Shown: one piece after another, positions 57,806 to 64,000 of the stretch
Layout: every line of letters starts with the position of its first letter
Numbering within the stretch: the stretch's first letter is position 1
Source: Abelmoschus esculentus
Taxonomy: Eukaryota; Streptophyta; Magnoliopsida; Malvales; Malvaceae
NCBI GenBank assembly: GCA_035048815.1
Contig: JAUCBN010000017.1
Span: 1,484,936 to 1,548,935, forward strand
Length of the DNA stretch: 64,000 nt
Reading direction: 5' to 3'
Position numbers and translations under genes: made by a program
Notes under the pieces: model-generated
What the model was told of the DNA's origin: nothing
Seen by the model: the letters and a program-made list of their open reading frames with translations, nothing else
Database searches by the model: none

Positions 57806-58093
57806 TTAACACGAAGGAAAGGTAGTTTCACACATTTTGGCCATTTTTCTAATCTCGATTCTATCAAAAACTCGTTTGAGATCTTCGTTTTCCATGTACC
57901 CGCAAAAGCATGTCACATGTTCTTTCGTTTTAGCGCAACAATTGGCTGACGGAGCTGGTTTCTTATATTCATTCAAACATGAACTCATCAGATCTAAAGC
58001 GTTATCACATTTTGGTTGTGCTGCTACCTCTGCACCTGAATATAACATCACCAATAGTGCTACCACACACAAGACGATGGAAACACTGCTCAT
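57806..58093 (-). CDS. nsLTP-like secreted 8-Cys peptide (copy C)
   Basis: 95 residues, single exon, same start and stop positions as copy B. The signal peptide (SIVLCVVALLVMLYSGAEVAA) ends at about residue 25. All eight cysteines are kept with spacing C-x9-C-x12-CC-x8-CFC-x23-C-x6-C. It differs from B at about nine residues, including N3S, G10V, P38S, A55T and GTN to ETT near the C-terminus. The last residue is the eighth Cys. A TATA-like site is at about 58171-58176. Predicted extracellular lipid-binding or defence/reproductive peptide; the sequence does not tell which. Copy D lies 2.5 kb upstream on the same strand. Confidence 0.85.
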   Translation of the reverse strand: MSSVSIVLCVVALLVMLYSGAEVAAQPKCDNALDLMSSCLNEYKKPAPSANCCAKTKEHVTCFCGYMENEDLKRVFDRIEIRKMAKMCETTFPSC

Positions 58094-58859
58094 ATTGTTA
58101 TTTTTCTATAAATTATAAATACTGGTGATTAATAAAATTTGTGCATTCTTTTACATGTAATTTGACTCAATTTATATTAGTTGGAGTGGTAATCTTTGAG
58201 AGTTTTAGACCATATACAAAATTTGATAGAGAAATATATGGCTAAACATTTTGAGAGAAAAAGAATATGTGGAAATAAAATATATAACGTGTCCACTAAA
58301 CCTAACAAATAATTTATTTAATATGTGATGAAGTTTAAATGTAAATATTAAATTAATATATAATTCATCAATAAAATAATAAAATTTTAATTGTAACTGT
58401 TAGAATTCATTTTAATGGTCATAATAGGTTATTTTCTTACTATTATTGAACTCAATTCCTTTTCTGATTTTTTTCTTTGGGTTCTGTTCAATCACTTCAA
58501 TGACATATTCACAAAATCACTCAAAAATATAATAAGAAATATTTCAGAATATATAAAATATAAAATTTATTAAATAAAAATTTCATGTTATTACATAAGT
58601 AATACTCGAAATAATTAATTTTTGGATTTTAAAAGTTAATATGATACTCTAAATGTAATTTTCAAACTAGATAGATTTGAAATATTTATATTAAAAGTTA
58701 ATTGTTTAATGATATTTTGAAATATTTATTATGTTATTGTTTATCGGAAATATTACAAAAATAATATTTTGATAATTATATTTATATATTATTTATATTT
58801 AATAATTATACTATTTTAAAAATTTATTAATAAATTGCTAATGATAAATAATAGACTTA
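58094..58859. other. nsLTP-C upstream region and AT-rich spacer
   Basis: Contains the putative promoter of nsLTP-C (minus-strand TATAAA near 58171-58176) followed by AT-rich DNA matching unit B (37213-37975) almost base for base. No gene seen. Confidence 0.6.
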
Positions 58860-59150
58860 CACTACACCAAGTCTAGTATATAACGATGTTTTTCATGGCG
58901 TTTCAGGAACAAACGTCACTATATAAATGATATACGGTGGCGTTTAGCAACATACGTCACAATAACTTATATTTATGTGGCATTAATGTTACAAACTCCA
59001 CAATAGGTGTGTTTTCTAATAGCAACTTTCCATAAACGCTACAATAACTCATATTTTAATGGTGTTTGTATTACAAGCTCCGCAATAGATTAAACTCGCA
59101 GTTTCACTTTGATAGTATAATATTCCCTTTAGACAACTCCCTTATCTTAT
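58860..59150. mobile_element. CACTA-type transposon end, remnant
   Basis: CACTACACCAAG at 58860 is a typical plant CACTA terminus. It is followed by repeated sub-terminal words (GGCGTTT, CGTCAC, ACAAACTCCACAATAG and ACAAGCTCCGCAATAG) up to about 59100. The preceding three bases are TTA. No matching inverted end or transposase was found downstream, so it is a truncated remnant. Unit B keeps only the first 28 or so bases (37976 to about 38003). Confidence 0.5.
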
Positions 59151-60578
59151 TATCCCCAAATCAAATTACCGAAAATCTCAAATTACTATGATGGTCTTTT
59201 CACTGCCTCACTTCATACAATCAAGCATCACTCCTTCACGTCCCTTCTCTTCGTCTTTGTCTTCTTCCCTGTTATCTCTCATTGATTAACAAAAGTTTCC
59301 ATTGTTTTGCATGTACTCTTGTTTTGTGGAAAAATCTCGTCTTCATTCCAAATCTGAATGAAGGTTTTTCAAGTTCCCGAGGTTTGGTTGTGAAGAACAA
59401 TGGCAAGATAGAAACGACCAAGGTTCGATCTTTAATCCGACCTTGAATTACTCGACTTGAAATAAAACCAACCTTTAATTATCCGACTTTAAATCAACTC
59501 AACCTGAAATTAAGTGATATAAAATGAACTCGATCTAAAGCTATCTGAATCTGAATTAACTTATCAATTATCTGATTTAGACTCGAATAGTTTTAACCTA
59601 AAACTGAATCGCATCAATCTAAATATAGATGAAACATCATATCAACCTGAAATGACATGTATCTAATTTAATTCGACCAAAATCTCATCTGATTACTTAG
59701 TTTACTTTCAATATCTGAATTTCTAGCGAAAGCTGGTCTAAATAGGCTGATCATCTTGAAAGCTTGGTGATGATTCAAGACCCTTTACTCATCGAATTTT
59801 AATATTAAAATTTAGAGCAAATGATCACTTAACAATGATGTGTTTTTTCTATTACAAAAAGTTATATCAAAAAATTATGATTTGATTCTGCTTTGATTAT
59901 CCTACTATAGATTTGTTACTTAGATCACTTAAATATCTAAATGATATCCATTAAACAAGTATTTAACGTCGAACGAAAATCCATTTAAATAAGAATATTA
60001 ACTCAACGTATCTAGAAGATATAAAATTTGCTTTCACAAGATTAAGTGCAGTATGTCTTGTAGCAAGATAATGTAACATATATTGCAAAACTTTAAAAAA
60101 AAATACATAAAATATAATAGAAAAAAACACATATCACCAAAATTCTTTTTTATTTGATATCTAAAAAAAGCGAGAGATATTAATGTTCAAAAGATTAGTT
60201 CAATTGAAAATTTAAAAGATCTATTTACAAAAGCACGTTTAGCTAATAAATTAAAACATTTTTAACATAAAACATTCATATTATAAATTAATAATAGAAG
60301 TTATAATTATAAAACATGTAGTTCCAATTCCAAAATCATCTTTTAAATAAACTATTCAATTGATAAAATTATTTAATTTTTGTAATTCATCAATTGGGAA
60401 CTTTCTCTATTTTTATTTAGAGTTTTTTTTTGTGTGTGTAGGATTTATTATTCTTTAATCAAATAAAACTCATGAAATATAAAAAGAATCACCGATATAT
60501 TATAATAAATCCAAATCATATGTACACAAATATATTTGGCATATCATTAATAGAAAGATATTCAAACGAAGAAACATC
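59151..60578. other. Spacer between CACTA remnant and nsLTP-D, unit C only
   Basis: Pyrimidine-rich stretch near 59200-59290, then a low-complexity stretch (about 59400-59720) rich in CTGAAT, CGACTT and AACCT words without a usable frame, then AT-rich DNA. The last part (about 60430-60578) resembles the downstream flank of nsLTP-B. No gene recognised; absent from unit B. Confidence 0.55.
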
Positions 60579-60866
60579 TTAACACATAAGAAAATTTATC
60601 CCACACATTTTTGTCATTTTTTTAATTTCGATTCTGTCAAAAACTCGTTTAAGATCTTCACTCTGCATATATCCATAAAAGCAGGACATATGTTCTTTTG
60701 CCTTAGCGCAACAATTGGCTGATGCATTTGTTTTTTTATACTCATTCAAACAGGGACTCATTACATACAAAGCGTTATCACGTTTTAGTTGTGCTGGTAC
60801 CTCCGCACCTGAATATACCTCTATCAATAGTGCTTCCGCACATAAGACAATAGAAACGTTACTCAT
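60579..60866 (-). CDS. Divergent nsLTP-like peptide (copy D), six cysteines
   Basis: The 95-residue frame starts at the ATG ending at 60866, the start conserved in copies B and C; a longer in-frame extension to 61085 exists but has no homologue in the other copies. Six of eight motif cysteines remain. The first (residue 29) is Arg and the sixth (residue 64) is Tyr, so CFC reads CFY. Two acidic residues (positions 11 and 16) interrupt the signal-peptide core, and mature Pro/Lys residues differ. No frame break is present. Either it is a decaying paralogue or a variant with altered folding. Promoter-like TATAAA lies at about 60948-60953. Confidence 0.6.
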   Translation of the reverse strand: MSNVSIVLCAEALLIEVYSGAEVPAQLKRDNALYVMSPCLNEYKKTNASANCCAKAKEHMSCFYGYMQSEDLKRVFDRIEIKKMTKMCGINFLMC

Positions 60867-61764
60867 ATTGAAATTTTTTCTATACAAATTATAAATATTG
60901 GTGAATATAATCGAATTAATGTATTCTTCTACATGTGATTTGACATAATTTATATTAGTTGGATTGGTAATCTTTGAGAGTTTTAGATAATCCATATAAA
61001 TTTGGTAGATAAATATAAGGCTAAATATTTTGAGAGAAAGAGTACATATAGTAACAAATTTTTGAACGTGTTCGCTAAACCCCAAACAAATAAGTTAATA
61101 TTTGAAGAAGTTTAAAAATAAATATTAAATTACTGAATATATGATTTATTAATATAATAATGATTCTTTAGTTTTAATTGTTATAATTCAATTTTAATGG
61201 TCACAATAGATTTTTCCAGGTAAATATTGAATTTGATTTATTTTTGAGATGTTTTTTTCCTCAAATTTTGTACGATCTCATATATGATTTATGTCCAAAA
61301 TCAACATTAAATATAATAAATATTAAAATATTTAAAATTAATATTTTAAATTTAATCTTGAGGTTTAAGATACAAAATTTACTTCAAAAATTTTAATGAT
61401 AATAATATGTTGTTATATAAGTATTAATATTTTGGTTTTTAAAATTTAATATAACACTTTAAATATCAATATCAAACAATATATATATATAATATTTATA
61501 TTAAAAATTATTTTTTAATAATAATATAAAAATTAAATATTTTATTAATTATTAGTTAAAATTATAAAAAATATTTTGATAATTATATTAGTATATTATT
61601 TATATTTAATATAATTATAATTTAAAATTATTATTATTAAATTCCTAATAATAGATAATACTATGTATATAAAATTTTTAGTATATACTACAATAAAAAA
61701 TATTATTTAATGTTAATATAACATTTCAGTATAAAAATTAAGGTGAACTATATAATGATCACGG
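60867..61764. other. nsLTP-D upstream region and AT-rich spacer
   Basis: The first about 100 bases are homologous to the upstream regions of nsLTP-B and C. From about 60970 it matches unit B 38005-38805, including a TA dinucleotide run (61480-61490). No gene seen apart from the doubtful N-terminal extension of copy D. Confidence 0.6.
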
Positions 61765-62676
61765 AACTAAGAGCCTTTGTTTGTCTATCGTCTGTGGGTG
61801 GTAGGCTGAACTCGTACATAATTTCGTGCCTTGAAGTCGTGCTAACTCCGTCCAAAATTCATTTAGAAAAAATTGATCTCGATCACTAACGATGGAACAT
61901 GGAATGCCATGAAGCTTCATGATGCCTTGTAACAAGACTCGAGCAGTGCATTTAGCATCAAAATGTCGTGGCAAAGCAAAGAAGTGATCGTACTTTATAA
62001 GTTGATCGACCAAGACCATAATAACTTTCTTACCATTCGATGAAGGTAAGCCTATTATAAAATCCATCGATATATCTTCAAAAACATGTTGTAGAACTGG
62101 AAGAGGTTGGAGTAGTTAGGTTGGGGTTAATCTATCACTTTTCATATGTTGGAAAACCTGACAATTACGGACAAAAGAACTAATATCCTTTCGTACCCCC
62201 TTCCGGTGGAAGTTAGTAGCCAGTCAATTTAAAGTTCTTATGTTCCCCACATGTCCTCCTGGAGTTGTGTATGAAATTCTCATAGTAAAAAGCCCCTCAA
62301 GGCAGCTTCCTTTGGTACAACGATTCTTCCTTAGTATACTAACAACCCTTCTTGTATCAAAAATGTTTCAATTCTATATCATGGGTTATAGTTATTCTAA
62401 TATCATCAAGGATGCTAAATATAGGACAAGAAAAAGCCAACATGCTTGTGTTTACCTCTCTTGACAAAGCTTTAGCGACGACATTGAGTTTATCGGGTCG
62501 ATACTTTATCTCAAAGTCATAGTCGATCAGTTTTGAGAGTCATTTTTGTTGCTCAGGAGTTTGGATAGTCTGTTGCATCAACTCTCGCAGAGATTGTTGG
62601 TCGATGATGATCATAAAATAACGCCCAAAGAGATATTGTCTCCATTCCCCAACCGCTTGATTGATGATGTACATTT
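61765..62676 (-). pseudogene. G1 RNase H to integrase (unit C)
   Basis: Same segment and same left truncation as 38806-39716 of unit B. Integrase core MDFIIGLPSSNGK and SDRDQFF lie on the minus strand at 61759-62067, then the HHCC region and the end of RNase H (up to about 62600). It is interrupted at 62676 by the copia LTR at the identical base as in unit B. The rest of G1 lies beyond the copia and beyond the window. Confidence 0.85.
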
Positions 62677-62893
62677 TGTTGAATAAAACTTAAATGGAAT
62701 ATTAAGTGAGTTAGAAAACTTAGAGTTAATGGGAGTTAAAAAGTTGAAATGTCAAAAGTTAATACAAAAGTTATGGAGTTTAATATAGGAGTTATAGGAG
62801 TTACAAGAGTTATGGTTTTTATTAGATTTTATTATGTAATAATGTCTAGTGTCTATATAAAGGCATTGTCTATTGCTTTGTAAAGTGTGAGTG

Positions 62894-62924
<31 letters not shown>

Positions 62925-63129
62925 TGAGAAAAAGATAGTGGTTGTGTGTGACTATGGTGAGTGTGAGAGAAAATAGAAGAGAATCAAAGGAATAAAATAA
63001 AAGTATTTCAAAATAGTATTGTATTTGTCAATTGCCTGAGCAATTTTCATTCTGCGGGTAATTTAATTTTGTTGGCAATTTTTATTCTTGGGCAATTTTA
63101 TTTGAACTCTATTTGATTTAGAGTCTTCA
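62677..63129 (+). repeat. Copia 5' LTR (unit C), 453 bp
   Basis: Same termini, TATA box (CTATATAAAGG, about 62854-62864) and GTGAGA repeat (about 62887-62930) as in unit B, with scattered differences. Confidence 0.92.
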
Positions 63130-63218
63130 AATTGGTTTCAGAGCTTATGGAGAATGTAACGGGTCAAATATCGTTACCACGACTAAAAAAGGCGAATTAA
63201 GAAAATTGGAGTATTCAA

Positions 63219-64000
63219 ATGAAAACTCTTCTTGGATCTCAAGATGCATGGGAGGTTGTCGAAGAAAGATTCGAAGAACCAACAATTACCGCGGGATATA
63301 CGATGGCACAAACCAAGGCGTTTAAAGAGGCGCGATCAAAGGATAATATGGTGTTATACATGATGTTCAGAGCCGTTGATGAATCAAGCTTTGAGAATAA
63401 TGTCGGGGCAACTACTTCAAAAGAAGCGTGGGACACTTTAAAAAAGATGTTCAAAGGAGCCGACCGAGTTAAGCAAATGAATCTCCAAACTCTTCGAGGC
63501 GAGTTGGAGAGCATGAAGATGAAGGAATCAAAAGTCTATCCGATTTTATTGCTCGTGTACAAGCCCTGGCAAACCAACTCATTCATAATGGTGAAACGTT
63601 AATCGATGCGAGAATTGCAGAGAAGATCTTGAGATCATTAACCGATAATTTTGAGAATGTTGTATGCACGATAGAAGAGTCAAAGGACCTTGAAACTATC
63701 ACGGTTGATGAACTCACCAGTTCTCTTGAGGCACATGAACAATGTAAGAAGAAAAAGAAAGAGGAGACAGTCAAGCAAGCACTTCAGACTAAGGCGTCAA
63801 TCAGAGATGAGAAGGTATTCTATTCTAAAAATTTTCGAGGTAGAGGACATGACCGTGGAGGTCGTGGAAATGGTCATGGTGGTCAAAGAGATAGTCATGA
63901 AAGATATTATAAAGAGAAAGGACAGACGAGCCAACCGAATTGGCGTGGAAGAGGACGTAATCGAGGAAGAGGCGACAGATCAAATTACTCCAACATCGAG
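63219..64000 (+). pseudogene. Copia gag (unit C), frameshifted, incomplete
   Basis: Starts MKTLLGSQDAWEVVEERF. It is open through the position of the unit B nonsense codon (CGA at 63495), then loses the frame near 63530 because one base is missing relative to unit B. The downstream segments (LTSSLEAHE, Gly/Arg-rich region to 63990) continue in another frame. Each duplicate thus carries its own private lesion. The zinc knuckles lie just past the window edge. Confidence 0.88.

Larger units (their letters stand above)
55719..64000. repeat. Segmental unit C (nsLTP-C, nsLTP-D, spacer, G1 with copia)
   Basis: The most complete unit for the gene region. It keeps both nsLTP genes and a 2.07-kb stretch missing from unit B. 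It shares the copia insertion point with unit B and continues past the window. Confidence 0.75.
62677..64000 (+). mobile_element. Duplicated copia (unit C), runs off the window
   Basis: 5' LTR 62677-63129 (453 bp, TGTTGAATAAAAC to GAGTCTTCA), primer binding region and gag match the unit B copy at 39717 onward, and the insertion site in G1 is the same (ACATTT before the LTR). This is a copy by segmental duplication, not a second insertion. The right part is outside the window. Confidence 0.93.

Noticed and set aside
60867..61085. N-terminal extension of the nsLTP-D frame (73 extra residues)
   Set aside because: No homologous extension exists upstream of copies B or C. The matching start at 60866 gives the same 95-residue length, and a signal peptide must be N-terminal.
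62677..64000. Independent second insertion of the copia element
   Set aside because: Same base of G1, same flanks and same orientation as in unit B; segmental duplication explains it better.

Overview
The window looks like repeat-rich chromatin from a flowering plant, most likely a eudicot. It is AT-rich, densely packed with nested LTR retrotransposons of typical plant lineages, and carries small secreted 8-cysteine proteins of the plant lipid-transfer (prolamin) superfamily. I cannot name the species. No rRNA, tRNA, CRISPR or bacterial-type feature was seen.

The only probable host genes are a small family on the minus strand encoding nsLTP-like secreted peptides: a broken copy (A, 4979-5213), two intact copies (B, 36925-37212; C, 57806-58093) and a divergent copy lacking two cysteines (D, 60579-60866). 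Their flanks are homologous. Each lies between pieces of one minus-strand Ty3/gypsy family (called G1 here), so the locus reads as a tandem array of units [nsLTP gene(s) + AT-rich spacer + G1 element]. Unit A begins near 3324, B near 36127 and C near 55719, running off the right edge. Units B and C share a copia insertion at the identical base of G1, so that insertion predates the duplication.

Layout. 1-3322: AT-rich DNA, a decayed Sirevirus-like copia and a G1 gag piece. 3324-5270: unit A flank, an exon-like fragment and nsLTP-A. 5271-7983: truncated minus-strand Sirevirus. 7984-21655: minus-strand chromovirus split by a solo LTR (9987-11517, TSD gttca) and by a complete 9.87-kb Sirevirus (11663-21531, TSD acttc) with gag, pol and an env-like ORF. 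21656-28670: end of a G1-like element, then part of another LTR holding a 5.5-kb Reina-type chromovirus (22910-28427, TSD attag). 28671-32635: 5' part of an Athila-type element. 32636-36126: G1 of unit A. 36127-38805: nsLTP-B and spacer. 38806-46356: G1 of unit B with an internally deleted copia (39717-43441, TSD cattt). 46357-55713: Tekay-like gypsy with a 4-kb 5' LTR and a deletion scar before its 3' LTR (TSD tttca). 55719-64000: unit C with nsLTP-C, a CACTA end, nsLTP-D, G1 and the start of the duplicated copia.

Every element reading frame is broken, so present transposition from here is unlikely. Many stops fit C-to-T or G-to-A change at Trp, Gln and Arg codons, and two are shown directly by comparing duplicated copies. 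The strongest leads are the co-amplified nsLTP/G1 units, the paired cysteine loss in nsLTP-D, and TATCGATA-type palindromes shared by LTRs of unrelated superfamilies. All positions, repeats and mismatch counts were read by eye.
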